From assembly GCF_024359525.1 (NCBI RefSeq), contig NZ_JAKZEU010000003.1:292701-356700 (forward strand): a DNA stretch of 64,000 nt. The letters are read 5' to 3'. Under the pieces are notes generated by a model. It was not told the origin of the DNA. It was given only the letters and a program-made list of their open reading frames with translations, and ran no database searches. This DNA is from Paracoccus albicereus (GTDB taxonomy: Bacteria; Pseudomonadota; Alphaproteobacteria; Rhodobacterales; Rhodobacteraceae). Made by a program: the position numbers and the translations under genes. Positions 1 through 8,801 of the stretch are shown one piece after another (position 1 is the first letter of the stretch; each line of letters begins with the position of its first letter).

Positions 1-39
1 CCGCTTTTCTTTTGCGCGGACGCTCGCTAGGGCTTCGGA

Positions 40-831
40 ATGCTCAGCTATCAGCACGCCTATCACGCGGGAAACCTGGCCGACCTGCACAAGCACGCGC
101 TGCTTGCGGTGGCGCTGGACTACATGACCGCGAAGCCGAAGCCGCTGTCCTATCTGGAAAGCCATGCCGGGCGCGGGCTCTACCGTCTGGACGGACCCGA
201 GGCGCGGCGCACCGGCGAGGCTCAGGCCGGCATCCAGCGGGCCGAGGCACAGGGCTGGCTGCCGTCGGATCATCCGCTGCTTCGCGCGCTGACAGCCGTG
301 CGTCGTGGGCACGGCCCGGACGCCTATCCCGGTTCGCCGATGATCGCCGCGCAGATCCTGCGGCCCGACGACCGCATCGATCTGGCCGAACTGCATCCGG
401 CGGAACATGCCGCGCTGGCCGGCCTGCCCGACCTGATGGGTCGCGCACGGCTTCACGCGCAGGACGGGCTGGCGATGGCCAAGGCCATGTGCCCGCCCGA
501 GCCACGGCGGGGAATGCTGCTCATCGACCCCAGTTATGAGGTCAAGGCCGATTATGATCGGCTTCCCGGCGCAATCGCGGGGCTGGCGCGGAAATGGAAC
601 GTGGGCGTCATCGCGCTTTGGTATCCGATCCTTGCCGATGCGCGTCATCGCCCGATGGCCGAAGCGTTGATGCGCGATCATCCCGCGGCACTGCGAAGCG
701 AGGTCGGCTTTGCCCCCGCGCGGGAAGGCCACGGGATGCAGGGCTCGGGCATGATCGTGTTGAACCCGCCCTACGGCCTGGAAGACGAAGCCGCCCGCCT
801 CGACAGGATCTTCCGCCAGCGCGCCTGCTGA
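40..831 (+). CDS. rlmJ: 23S rRNA (adenine(2030)-N6)-methyltransferase RlmJ
   Basis: The product (263 aa) methylates A2030 of 23S rRNA with SAM. The N-terminus carries the family signature YQHAYHAGNLADLHKH, and the N6-adenine methyltransferase motif IV appears as LIDPSYE (residues about 165-171), where the family usually has DPPYE. The C-terminal GSGMIVLNPPYGL segment is also typical. Length fits the family. The ATG at 40 is used because the conserved N-terminus begins there. The Pro-to-Ser change in the catalytic motif is mild and probably tolerated. It stands alone on the plus strand, followed by a stress protein gene. Confidence 0.93.
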   Translation: MLSYQHAYHAGNLADLHKHALLAVALDYMTAKPKPLSYLESHAGRGLYRLDGPEARRTGEAQAGIQRAEAQGWLPSDHPLLRALTAVRRGHGPDAYPGSPMIAAQILRPDDRIDLAELHPAEHAALAGLPDLMGRARLHAQDGLAMAKAMCPPEPRRGMLLIDPSYEVKADYDRLPGAIAGLARKWNVGVIALWYPILADARHRPMAEALMRDHPAALRSEVGFAPAREGHGMQGSGMIVLNPPYGLEDEAARLDRIFRQRAC

Positions 832-892
832 CAAACCGACGCGATCGGCGCAGAATGGGTGCGATTCCATAGGTTTCGCGGGAGTTCACGCC

Positions 893-1732
893 ATGGCCTA
901 CAAATCCATCCTGACCGTTCTGACGGAAGTCGCGCAGATGCGGCAACTCGATGCGGCGATCGCGCTGGCACGACAGAATGACGGCCATCTGGAGGTCTTC
1001 TGCCTGGGCGTCGATCGATCGCAGATGGGCTATTACTACGCCGGCGATCCGGCCTTCGTGTATCAGGACGTCCTCGATACCGCGATGGAGGGCGCGAAGG
1101 CGCTGGAAAAGCAGATCCGCGAGCGCCTGTCCGGCGAAGGCGATCTGCGCTGGTCGGTCGATTCAGCCGTGGCACAGGCGGGCGGGCTGAATTCGCTGAT
1201 CGCGATCCGGGCGCGCTTTTCGGACCTGATGATCCAGACCCACCCCTACGGCGAAGGCGCCCCGATGGAGGCCGAGCCGGTGACCGAGGCCGCGATGTTC
1301 GACGGCGGCTGTCCGGTCCTCGTTCTGCCCGCCGCCGCGCATCCGGTCTGGCCGCCCAAGCGCGTGGTCATTGCGTGGAATAATTCCAGCGAGGCGATGG
1401 CCGCCGTTCGCTCGGCCCTGCCCGTCCTGACCGGTGCCGAGGCGGTCGAGATCACGGTGATCGACCCGCGCCCGCAGGTGCTGGACCGTTTCGAGCCAGG
1501 CGAGGCGCTGGCGCAGATGCTGGCCCGTCACGGCGTCGAAACGGAAATCGCCGTCATCGCCTCGGCCGGAAAGCAGGTCAGCGAGGCGTTGAATCGCCGC
1601 GCCATCGAAACCGCCGCCGACCTGATCGTGATGGGCGCCTATGGCCATTCGCGGTTCCGGCAGGCGATCCTGGGTGGGGCGACGCGCAACATGCTGGAAA
1701 AGGCGCGCGTTCCGGTCCTGATGGCGCGATAG
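893..1732 (+). CDS. Universal stress protein with two UspA domains
   Basis: A cytoplasmic 279-aa protein made of two tandem Usp folds (about residues 1-140 and 150-279). The C-terminal domain ends with a nucleotide-binding loop of the G-x2-G-x9-G type (GAYGHSRF...GGATRNML, about 248-268) followed by VPVLMA, so that half probably binds ATP. The first half lacks a clean version of this loop. The specific stress or partner cannot be read from sequence. It lies alone, convergent with the cation transporter downstream. Confidence 0.85.
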   Translation: MAYKSILTVLTEVAQMRQLDAAIALARQNDGHLEVFCLGVDRSQMGYYYAGDPAFVYQDVLDTAMEGAKALEKQIRERLSGEGDLRWSVDSAVAQAGGLNSLIAIRARFSDLMIQTHPYGEGAPMEAEPVTEAAMFDGGCPVLVLPAAAHPVWPPKRVVIAWNNSSEAMAAVRSALPVLTGAEAVEITVIDPRPQVLDRFEPGEALAQMLARHGVETEIAVIASAGKQVSEALNRRAIETAADLIVMGAYGHSRFRQAILGGATRNMLEKARVPVLMAR

Positions 1733-1751
1733 ACGCGGGCTTGATCGCCGG

Positions 1752-2687
1752 CTAAGCCAGCCGGTCGGCGCAGATCTGCGTTTCGGTCTCATATTCCACG
1801 GTCGCGTGGCCGATCTTGAAACGCTCGCGCAGCATCGCCTTGGCCGACACGACCCGGCCCGGATCATCCGCCACCAGATGGACAGAGGCCGCGTTGCGCT
1901 TTTCGTCGATCTGCCACAGGTGCAGATGGTGCGCGTCGGTGACGCCGGGCAGATCGCGCAGCGCATCCAACACCTCTTCCGCGTCCAGATGGGCGGGTGC
2001 CGCCAGCATCAGACTGCGGAAGACCGGCCCGATCTCGGACGCGACATGCCAGACGATCACCACCGAGATCGCCAGCGTCAGCAGCGGATCGGCCAGATAC
2101 CAGCCGAAGACCCAGATCAGCAGACCGCCCAGGATCACCGCGACGGACACGCCCGCATCGGCAAGGTTGTGCAGAAAGGCCGCGCGGATGTTCACGCTGT
2201 CCTTCGCGGCGCGGTAGACCAGCGCAGCCGTAGCCAGATCGACGACCAGCGCGAAACCGGCCAGTCCCATGACCAGACCGCCCGCGACTTCGGGCGGGTT
2301 CGCCAGACGGCCGATCGCCTCGACCGCCAGCCATACCGACACGGCGATCAGGGCCAGAAAGTTGACGAAGGCCGCGATGATCTCGACTCGACCCCAACCG
2401 AAGCTCCACACCGGGGTCGCCGGACGTTGCGCCAGCCGCCGCGCCCCGAAGGCCAGGACCAGGGCCATCGCATCCGACAGGTTGTGGATGCCGTCGGCGA
2501 TCAGCGCGGTCGAATCGGCGATCAGACCGCCCGCGACTTGGGCCACTGTCAGGGCAAGGTTGACGACGACCGCCCACATGATCGCGCGGTCACCCGCACC
2601 GCCGGTCGGTCGCAGATGGACATGCCCGTGATCATGGCCCGCATGATCGTGGCCGTGGCCCGCGTGGCTGTGCCTGTGTCCCGCCAT
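1752..2687 (-). CDS. Cation diffusion facilitator transporter, histidine-rich N-terminus
   Basis: An inner-membrane divalent metal/proton antiporter of the CDF family, 311 aa, about six transmembrane segments plus a C-terminal cytoplasmic domain. The first 25 residues are rich in His and Gly (HxH repeats), as in CzcD/DmeF-like members that export Zn, Co or Ni. Metal site motifs are HNLSD (TM2) and HNLAD (TM5), both HxxxD. The start is the ATG at 2687, which overlaps the polA stop as TGATG, so translation is probably coupled to polA. A TTG one codon earlier is also possible. Metal specificity is not determinable here. Confidence 0.9.
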   Translation of the reverse strand: MAGHRHSHAGHGHDHAGHDHGHVHLRPTGGAGDRAIMWAVVVNLALTVAQVAGGLIADSTALIADGIHNLSDAMALVLAFGARRLAQRPATPVWSFGWGRVEIIAAFVNFLALIAVSVWLAVEAIGRLANPPEVAGGLVMGLAGFALVVDLATAALVYRAAKDSVNIRAAFLHNLADAGVSVAVILGGLLIWVFGWYLADPLLTLAISVVIVWHVASEIGPVFRSLMLAAPAHLDAEEVLDALRDLPGVTDAHHLHLWQIDEKRNAASVHLVADDPGRVVSAKAMLRERFKIGHATVEYETETQICADRLA

Positions 2688-5491
2688 CAATGCGCCTCGG
2701 CCCAGTTCTGGCCGATTCCCGCGTCGACGACCAGCGGCACCGAAAGATGCACTGCCGGATCGGCCGCGCCCTCCATCACCTGCCGCGCGACAGCGATCAG
2801 CGCGTCTTCCGCGCCCTCTTCGACCTCGAAGACCAGTTCGTCGTGGACCTGCAGCAGCATCCGTGCCGGCTGGCCCGCGATGGCCTTCGGCATCCGGATC
2901 ATCGCGCGGCGGATGATGTCGGCAGCGGTGCCCTGGATCGGCGCGTTGATCGCCGCGCGCCGCGCGCCGCCGGCACCGGGACCCGAGGCGTTGATCTCGG
3001 GCGTGTTGATCCGCCGACCGAACAATGTCCGCACGAAGCCGTCGCGCTTGGCCCCGGCGATCGTCGCATCCATATAGGCGCGGATTTCCGGGAAGCGCTC
3101 GAAATAGGTGTTGATGAAGGCCTGCGCCTCCTCGCGCGGGATACGCAGGTTGCGGGCGAGGCCGAAGCCGGAAATGCCGTAGATCACGCCGAAATTGATC
3201 GCCTTGGCCTGCCGCCGCACATAGGGGTCCATGCCTTCGACCGGGACGCCGAACATCTGGCTCGCGGTCATCGCGTGAATGTCGATCCCGTCCTTGAACG
3301 CCTGTTTCAGCGCCGGGATGTCCGCGATATGCGCGAGGATGCGCAGCTCGATCTGGCTGTAATCGAGGCTGACCAGCCGATGACCCGGTGCGGCGACGAA
3401 GGCTTCGCGGATGCGCCGCCCCTCTTCGGTCCGCACGGGGATGTTCTGCAGGTTCGGCTCGGTCGAGGCGAGCCGCCCAGTCTGCGCGCCCGCGATGGAA
3501 TAGCTGGTATGGACGCGCCCCGAGTCGGGATGGACATAGGTCGGCAGCGCATCCGTGTAGGTCGATTTCAGCTTGCTGACCTGCCGCCAGTCCAGAACGC
3601 GCGCGGGCAGGTCGTGACCTTCTGCGGCCAGATCCTCCAGCACCTGCGCGCTGGTCGAATAGGCACCGGTCTTGCCCTTCGCGCCGCCGGTCAGGCCCAT
3701 CGTGTCGAAGAGGATCTCGCCCAACTGCTTGGGCGAGCCGATGTTGAACTTGTGCCCGGCAAGACCGTGGATCTCGTCTTCCAGCCCCGCCATCTTCTGC
3801 GAAAAGGCGTTCGACATCCGCTTCAGCGTATCGCCGTCGATGCGGATGCCCGCCATCTCCATCTCGGCCAGGACCGGAATCATCGGGCGTTCAAGCGTCT
3901 CGTAGACGGTCGTGACGCCCGCGGGCGGCAGCATCGGCGCGAAATGCTGCCACAGGCGCAGCGTCACCTCGGCATCCTCGGCCGCGTAGGGCGCGGCGCG
4001 GTCAATCGGCACCTGCGCGAAATTGACCTGCGCCTTGCCGGTTCCGATCAAATCCTTGATCGGGATGCAGCGATGGCCCAGATAGCGTTCCGCGACCTCG
4101 TCCATGCCGTGATTGTGCGAGCCCGCGTTCAGCGCGTAGGACATCAGCATCGTGTCGGCCAGCGGCGCCATGCGGATGCCGTGCCGGGCCAGGATCTTCC
4201 AGTCATACTTAGCGTTGTGCAGGATCTTCAGCACGCTGTCGTCTTCCAGCGCCGGTTTCAGCGCCGCGATCACTTCATCCGACGTCAGCTGTCCGTCGAC
4301 GCGGGCGGTTCCCGCGAACAGGTCGCCCCCGCCCTCGACATGGCCCACCGGGATATAACAGGCCCTGCCCGGTGCGGTGGCAAGCGAAATGCCGACCAGT
4401 TCGGCCTGCATCTCATCAAGGCTGGTGGTTTCCGTGTCGATCGCGACATGGCCGGTGTCGTGGATATCGGCGATCCATTTCGCCAGCATCTCTGTCGTGG
4501 TCACCGTTTCGTAGATCGTGGTGTCGATCGCGGGCAGGTCCGGCGCGGGCGGGGCCTCGGCCGGCGGCGCGGATTTCACCGCCGGTGCCTCGGCACCCAA
4601 TCGTTCCGCCACGCGCGCGGTCAACGTCCGGAACTCCATCTCGCTCAGGAAGCCCAGCAGCGTCTCCGCCTCGGCGTCGCGCACCTCCAGCGCCTCGAGC
4701 GCCACGTCCAGCGGCGTATCGCAATCCAGCGTGACCAGTCGTTTCGAGATGCGGATCTGATCGGCGAAATCGATCAGCGTCTGCCGGCGCTTGGGCTGCT
4801 TGATCTCTTCGGCCCGCGCCAGCAGCGTTTCCAGATCACCGTATTCCTGGATCAGCGTGGCGGCGGTCTTGATCCCGATGCCCGGCGCGCCCGGCACGTT
4901 GTCGATCGAATCGCCCGCCAGCGCCTGGATGTCGGTGACACGATCCGGGCCGACGCCGAACTTCTCGAACACCTCGTCGGGACCGATCGGCTTGCCCTTG
5001 ATCGGATCCAGCATCTCCACCCCATCGCCCACCAGCTGCATCAGATCCTTGTCCGAGCTGATGATGGTGACGCGCCCGCCCGCGTCGCGCGCACGGCAGG
5101 CATAGGCCGCGATGATGTCGTCGGCCTCGTAGCCCTCGGTCTCGATGCAGGCGATGTTGAAGGCCCGCGTCGCCTCGCGCGTCAGCGGGAATTGCGGGCG
5201 CAGATCCTCGGGTGGCTCGGGGCGGTTGGCCTTGTAGTTCGAATAGATCTCATTGCGGAAGGTCTTCGCGGAATGGTCGAAGATCACCGCGGCATGGGTC
5301 GGCGCGTGGCTGCCGTGATCGTCGCTGACATATTTCCACAGCATGTTGCAGAACCCCGCGACCGCACCGACGGGCAGCCCGTCGGACTTGCGCGTCAGCG
5401 GCGGCAGCGCGTGATAGGCGCGGAAGATGTAGGCCGAGCCGTCGATCAGATGCAGGTGGTGGCCCTTGCCGAAGCTGTCGCCCATGGCCAT
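2687..5491 (-). CDS. polA: DNA polymerase I
   Basis: Repair and Okazaki-fragment polymerase, 934 aa, with all three domains. The 5' nuclease domain covers about 1-300 (LIDGSAYIFRAYH; SSDKDLMQL). The 3'-5' exonuclease domain keeps its acidic residues (AIDTETTSLDE and YAAEDAEVTLRL), so proofreading is probably active. The polymerase domain has motif A (DYSQIELRILAH), motif B (RRQAKAINFGVIYGISGFG) and motif C (VHDELVFEV). The start is the ATG at 5491; an ATG two codons later is an alternative. The CDF transporter gene overlaps its stop codon. Confidence 0.98.
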   Translation of the reverse strand: MAMGDSFGKGHHLHLIDGSAYIFRAYHALPPLTRKSDGLPVGAVAGFCNMLWKYVSDDHGSHAPTHAAVIFDHSAKTFRNEIYSNYKANRPEPPEDLRPQFPLTREATRAFNIACIETEGYEADDIIAAYACRARDAGGRVTIISSDKDLMQLVGDGVEMLDPIKGKPIGPDEVFEKFGVGPDRVTDIQALAGDSIDNVPGAPGIGIKTAATLIQEYGDLETLLARAEEIKQPKRRQTLIDFADQIRISKRLVTLDCDTPLDVALEALEVRDAEAETLLGFLSEMEFRTLTARVAERLGAEAPAVKSAPPAEAPPAPDLPAIDTTIYETVTTTEMLAKWIADIHDTGHVAIDTETTSLDEMQAELVGISLATAPGRACYIPVGHVEGGGDLFAGTARVDGQLTSDEVIAALKPALEDDSVLKILHNAKYDWKILARHGIRMAPLADTMLMSYALNAGSHNHGMDEVAERYLGHRCIPIKDLIGTGKAQVNFAQVPIDRAAPYAAEDAEVTLRLWQHFAPMLPPAGVTTVYETLERPMIPVLAEMEMAGIRIDGDTLKRMSNAFSQKMAGLEDEIHGLAGHKFNIGSPKQLGEILFDTMGLTGGAKGKTGAYSTSAQVLEDLAAEGHDLPARVLDWRQVSKLKSTYTDALPTYVHPDSGRVHTSYSIAGAQTGRLASTEPNLQNIPVRTEEGRRIREAFVAAPGHRLVSLDYSQIELRILAHIADIPALKQAFKDGIDIHAMTASQMFGVPVEGMDPYVRRQAKAINFGVIYGISGFGLARNLRIPREEAQAFINTYFERFPEIRAYMDATIAGAKRDGFVRTLFGRRINTPEINASGPGAGGARRAAINAPIQGTAADIIRRAMIRMPKAIAGQPARMLLQVHDELVFEVEEGAEDALIAVARQVMEGAADPAVHLSVPLVVDAGIGQNWAEAH

Positions 5492-5586
5492 GTCCTTTCC
5501 CGGTACGCCCCGGTTCTGCCACGTCCGCGAACGGGGTTCCAGCCGCGCCGGACGCTCGATGACGGTGCCTTGAGGAAAAGCCCGCG

Positions 5587-5754
5587 ATGGCCCGGATGAT
5601 CCGCAAGGGCGATCTGCCCACCAAGACCTGCGCCCGGTGCGGCCGGCCGTTCACCTGGCGCAAGAAATGGGCGCGGGACTGGGAACAGGTCCGTTATTGT
5701 TCGGACCGCTGCCGGGGCGAGGCCAAGCGCGAGACGTCGCGCGTGCCGGACTAG
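5587..5754 (+). CDS. DUF2256 small zinc-ribbon protein
   Basis: A 55-aa reading frame starting ATGGCCCGG. It holds two Cys pairs (CARCGRPF and CSDRCRG) in the DUF2256 arrangement, with the family's basic CxxCxRPFxWRKKW pattern. The family is small, conserved in many bacteria and of unknown function; the cysteines suggest a zinc ribbon. It is transcribed divergently from polA. Its TAG stop overlaps the TAG stop of the opposing gene in a shared CTAG (5751-5754). Confidence 0.8.
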   Translation: MARMIRKGDLPTKTCARCGRPFTWRKKWARDWEQVRYCSDRCRGEAKRETSRVPD

Positions 5755-6050
5755 TGGCCGTGCGTCGCGTCCGGATCGATGACGAAGCGCTTGTCGCAAT
5801 AGCCGCACTCGACGAAACCCGTCGCGGGCGAGATCGCAAGCCACACGCGCGGATGGCCCAGGCCCAGCGCCTCGTCACCCTCGCAGGCGACTTTCCAGGT
5901 CGTCACCACTTCGGTCTCCGGCGCGGGATGGGCTAGTTGGGCCAGCGGCTCGACCTGGCTGGTGGACAAGGGCACGCCGGCGCCGCCCTCGACCCCGCGG
6001 TCGACATTCGCCTGCCCGTCCGTTGTCCGCCTGTCGATCTCTTTGCTCAT
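5751..6050 (-). CDS. Zinc-finger (zf-CHCC) protein, NDUFS6-like
   Basis: A 99-aa protein starting at the ATG at 6050 ([10 protein letters not shown]). The last 45 residues match the zf-CHCC family: VACEGDE, then LGHPRVWL, then [10 protein letters not shown], giving a C-H-C-C zinc site. In alphaproteobacteria this family is related to the mitochondrial complex I accessory subunit NDUFS6, but the bacterial role is poorly defined. The first 50 residues look disordered. The frame stays open far upstream, but only this C-terminal part is conserved. Confidence 0.8.
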   Translation of the reverse strand: MSKEIDRRTTDGQANVDRGVEGGAGVPLSTSQVEPLAQLAHPAPETEVVTTWKVACEGDEALGLGHPRVWLAISPATGFVECGYCDKRFVIDPDATHGH

Positions 6051-6170
6051 TTCCGCCGCCTCCTGCGCCCACGTCCCCGGGTTGCCGGGGACCGCGCGGT
6101 TTGATCTAACGCGCATCGTAATCGCCGCCCTGTCGGGGTGCAAGCAAGCCCGGGGGGATAAGGACCGCAG

Positions 6171-7109
6171 ATGACCCAGACCGACCGCCCCGCCATCGAG
6201 ATCGCCGGCCTGTCCAAGACCTATGCGGCCCAAGGTGGCGGTGCGCCCAAACAGGCGCTGAAAGCGCTGGACCTGCAGGTGCCGGCGGGCAGCATCTTCG
6301 GGCTGCTGGGCCCGAACGGCGCGGGCAAGTCCACCACGATCAACATCCTCGCGGGTCTGGTCAACAAGACCGCCGGCAAGGTCCGCATCTGGGGCTTTGA
6401 CCAGGACGTGAACCCGCGCCAGTCGCGCGCCGCGATCGGGGTGATGCCGCAGGAACTGAACATCGACCCGTTTTTCACCCCGCGCGGCAGCCTTGAGGTG
6501 CAGGCGGGTCTTTACGGCGTCCCGAAATCCGAGCGCTGGACGGACGAACTGCTGGAGATGGTGGACCTCACCGCGCAGGCCAGCGCCTATGCGCGCACCC
6601 TGTCCGGCGGCATGAAGCGGCGCCTGCTGCTGGCCAAGGCGCTGGTCCATCGCCCCCGCATCCTGGTCCTGGACGAACCCACGGCTGGCGTGGACATCGG
6701 TCTGCGCGAGATGCTGTGGACCAACATCCGCCGCCTGAACGCCGAAGGGATGACCATCATCCTGACCACGCACTACCTGCAGGAAGCCGAGGCGATGTGC
6801 GACGAGATCGCCATCATCAACCACGGTGAACTGATCGTGCGCGACAAGACCGAGGCGCTGCTGGGCCGAATGGATAGCAAGACGCTGGTGATCGACACCG
6901 GCGGCGCGCGCCACGACACCCCGCCCCTGCCGGACGGCGCCCGCGCGGAATGGCGCGACGACGGGCAGCTTGCGATCAGCTATCCGCCCTCCCGCGTGCG
7001 GGCCGATGCGCTGATCGACGCGGTGCGCGGCGCGGGCGTGCCGATCGCCGACGTGGCGACCGAAGCGCCGCATCTGGAAGATGTCTTCGTCGAACTGACC
7101 AAGGGGTGA
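6171..7109 (+). CDS. ABC transporter ATP-binding protein (ABC-2/NatA type)
   Basis: An ABC ATPase of 312 aa. Walker A is GPNGAGKST (about 46-54), the signature is LSGGMKRR (about 145), Walker B is [10 protein letters not shown] (about 164) and the switch His is in TTHYLQEAE. The C-terminal 90 residues form the accessory domain common in ABC-2 drug or polysaccharide exporters. An AAGGA lies just before the ATG. No permease is adjacent: the next gene is GFA-type. A close relative at 52304-53272 does have an adjacent permease. Substrate unknown. Confidence 0.9.
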   Translation: MTQTDRPAIEIAGLSKTYAAQGGGAPKQALKALDLQVPAGSIFGLLGPNGAGKSTTINILAGLVNKTAGKVRIWGFDQDVNPRQSRAAIGVMPQELNIDPFFTPRGSLEVQAGLYGVPKSERWTDELLEMVDLTAQASAYARTLSGGMKRRLLLAKALVHRPRILVLDEPTAGVDIGLREMLWTNIRRLNAEGMTIILTTHYLQEAEAMCDEIAIINHGELIVRDKTEALLGRMDSKTLVIDTGGARHDTPPLPDGARAEWRDDGQLAISYPPSRVRADALIDAVRGAGVPIADVATEAPHLEDVFVELTKG

Positions 7110-7113
7110 TCGG

Positions 7114-7563
7114 ATGGACGCGACCGGACAAAGTGTCACCTGCCGCTGCGGTGCCGTGCGCATCACCGTCAGGGGCGCGCCGCTATCGACCGGGATCTGC
7201 CACTGCAGCGGCTGTCAGGCGATGACATCCAGCGCATTCTCGGTCGGCGCGCTTTACCATCAGGACGCGGTCGAGATCACGGGCGATCTGGTGCCTGCCG
7301 GCCTGAAGGGCGCGCAGAACCACCTTGCCTGTGCCGACTGCCTCAGCTGGATGGTCACGAAGTTCGCGGCGATGGGCCCCATCGTGAATGTCCATTCGAC
7401 ACAGCTTGCGGCCTTGTCGGACCGTCCCCCCTTCATCGAGACCTGGACGGACGAGAGACTGCCATGGGTCGAAACCGGCGCCACCCATTCCTTCGCGGGC
7501 TTCCCGCCAGAGGCGGATTTCCCCGCGCTGCTGGCTGAATACGCGGGCGAAAGAACGGATTGA
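7114..7563 (+). CDS. GFA/CENP-V family zinc protein
   Basis: A 149-aa protein of the glutathione-dependent formaldehyde-activating enzyme (GFA) fold. Visible zinc ligands are CRCG near residue 10, CHCSGC (about 29-34) and CADC (about 72-75), the usual pattern. Many family members are not true Gfa enzymes, so the substrate is open. It follows the ABC ATPase by 4 bp, suggesting co-transcription. It converges on zinT. Confidence 0.82.
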   Translation: MDATGQSVTCRCGAVRITVRGAPLSTGICHCSGCQAMTSSAFSVGALYHQDAVEITGDLVPAGLKGAQNHLACADCLSWMVTKFAAMGPIVNVHSTQLAALSDRPPFIETWTDERLPWVETGATHSFAGFPPEADFPALLAEYAGERTD

Positions 7564-7570
7564 TCGGCGC

Positions 7571-7590
7571 GGCCCCGAAGGCACGGGGCC
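7571..7590. terminator. Candidate bidirectional hairpin between GFA gene and zinT
   Basis: GGCCCC and GGGGCC flank an 8-nt loop between two convergent genes. There is no T-tract, so it is only a weak intrinsic terminator candidate. Confidence 0.35.
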
Positions 7591-7603
7591 ACGCCTTCGA
7601 TCG

Positions 7604-8302
7604 TCAATGCGCGGTCATCTCGGCCACGATCTCGTCCTTGCTCAGCGAGGACGGATAATAGGTCGGCCAGTTGGTCAGCTCTTCCAGCAGCGCGGCCCGG
7701 TCGTCGCCCCAGTAAAGGTGATAGTGATCGGCCTTCTGCGGCGCGATGATATGGTCGCTGAACTGGATGAAGGCAGGCGCCTCGGCATCGCCTTCGGTCT
7801 TGGCAAAGATGAACCGCACCCCGCGATTGCCCTTGTCATAGGTCAGGATCTCGTAGCCGTCGTCGGCATAACGCCCCTGCGCGGGCGTGCCGTCGCGGTA
7901 GAAGGTCACGGTGTCGCCCTCGATGGTGATCCGATCGACATCGGTCTGGTAGCCGGTCTCGTAATAGGCGCGGTATTCTTCGGCGGTCTTGTCGCCGGTT
8001 TCGGCCTTGTGCTCCATCACGGGGTTCAGATCGCCCGCCATCAGGTAGGGATAGACCGACTGCCAATCACCTTCCCAATCGCTCAGCGGACGCATCGCGA
8101 CCTCGTCATCCTCGAAATAGCCCTTTGCGGCCGTCCTGTCGGCATCCGATCCGTGCGCATGGTCATGTGAGTGGGCATGGTCGTGGTCGTGGTCGTGGGA
8201 ATGGGCCTCTTCACTCTGGCCTGCCGTCTGAGCCATCACCGCCGCGCCACTCATCAGGGTCAGGGCCGTCGCGGCAGCCAAGAGAATACGAAGTTCAGAC
8301 AT
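7604..8302 (-). CDS. zinT: Periplasmic zinc-binding protein ZinT
   Basis: A periplasmic metal-binding protein (232 aa) that helps recruit zinc under limitation. A signal peptide (about 1-22, ending VMAQT) is followed by a His/Asp-rich stretch of HDHDH type (about 34-51) and then the ZinT domain (GYFEDDEVAMRPLSDWEGDW, DHYHLYWGD, NWPTYYP). The start is the ATG at 8302 because the signal peptide begins there; an in-frame upstream extension is not protein-like. A TGTTA-N5-TAACA dyad lies 48 bp upstream, consistent with Zur control. Confidence 0.92.
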   Translation of the reverse strand: MSELRILLAAATALTLMSGAAVMAQTAGQSEEAHSHDHDHDHAHSHDHAHGSDADRTAAKGYFEDDEVAMRPLSDWEGDWQSVYPYLMAGDLNPVMEHKAETGDKTAEEYRAYYETGYQTDVDRITIEGDTVTFYRDGTPAQGRYADDGYEILTYDKGNRGVRFIFAKTEGDAEAPAFIQFSDHIIAPQKADHYHLYWGDDRAALLEELTNWPTYYPSSLSKDEIVAEMTAH

Positions 8303-8349
8303 GCGGATATCCTTTCGCGCTGTATCGTGAGCGCAACCTGTATCCGTTA

Positions 8350-8364
8350 TGTTATATAGTAACA
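8350..8364 (-). promoter_or_regulatory. Probable Zur box upstream of zinT
   Basis: The sequence TGTTATATAGTAACA is an inverted repeat (TGTTA-N5-TAACA) in an AT-rich patch 48 bp upstream of the zinT start. Zur boxes in proteobacteria are AT-rich dyads of this type, and zinT is a classic Zur target. The assignment is inferred from dyad, position and target. Confidence 0.6.
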
Positions 8365-8385
8365 ATACCCGACGGACGGGGATCA

Positions 8386-8406
8386 GGGGCGGACTTCTTC
8401 CGCCCC
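8386..8406 (-). terminator. Hairpin after the HIT gene
   Basis: GGGGCGGA and TCCGCCCC form an 8-bp stem with a 5-nt loop, 12 bp beyond the HIT gene stop. The T-tract is poor, so intrinsic termination is plausible but unproven. Confidence 0.4.
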
Positions 8407-8417
8407 CGTCAGAGAGG

Positions 8418-8792
8418 TTAGTCCCGCAAAGTCACCATCGGGCCCATGTTGCGCCCGCCCATGATGTGCAGATGGAAATGCGGCACTTCTTGCACGCCAT
8501 GGCTGCCGGCATTGGTGATCGCCCGGAAACCCTGCCCCTGATCCAGCGACACGCCCTCGGCCCGCGTGACCTCGGCCGCAAGACGCATGAAATCCGTGAT
8601 TTCTTCAGGCGAGGCATTCGCCGCGAAATCGTCGAACGAGACATACTTGCCCTTGGGGATCACCAGCACATGGACCGGCGTTTTCGGCGCGATGTCACGG
8701 AAGGCCAGCGCATGCGCGTTCTCCGCGACGGTGTCGTTCGGGATCTCGCCGCGAAGGATCTTCGCGAAGATGTTGTTGTCGTCATAGGCCAT
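8418..8792 (-). CDS. HIT family (HINT-like) nucleotide hydrolase
   Basis: A 124-aa histidine-triad protein. The catalytic motif is HFHLHIMGG (C-terminal third), preceded by HVLVIPKG and NAGSHGVQEVPH. HINT proteins hydrolyse AMP-lysine or aminoacyl adenylates. I choose the ATG at 8792 because GAGG sits 7 nt upstream of it; the ATG at 8798 is closer to the GAGG than usual. The ribosome site overlaps the end of the upstream glycosyltransferase gene, so the two are probably in one operon. Confidence 0.9.
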   Translation of the reverse strand: MAYDDNNIFAKILRGEIPNDTVAENAHALAFRDIAPKTPVHVLVIPKGKYVSFDDFAANASPEEITDFMRLAAEVTRAEGVSLDQGQGFRAITNAGSHGVQEVPHFHLHIMGGRNMGPMVTLRD

Positions 8793-8801
8793 GGGCATTC
8801 C

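Noticed and set aside
12-539. A 175-codon frame overlapping rlmJ
   Set aside because: Arg/Ala/Gly-rich frame-shifted shadow of rlmJ with no conserved features.
2690-5599. A 969-codon plus-strand open frame opposite polA
   Set aside because: It is the antisense shadow of polA in high-GC DNA: composition is Arg/Gly/Asp rich, and there are no recognisable domains, while polA is complete on the other strand.
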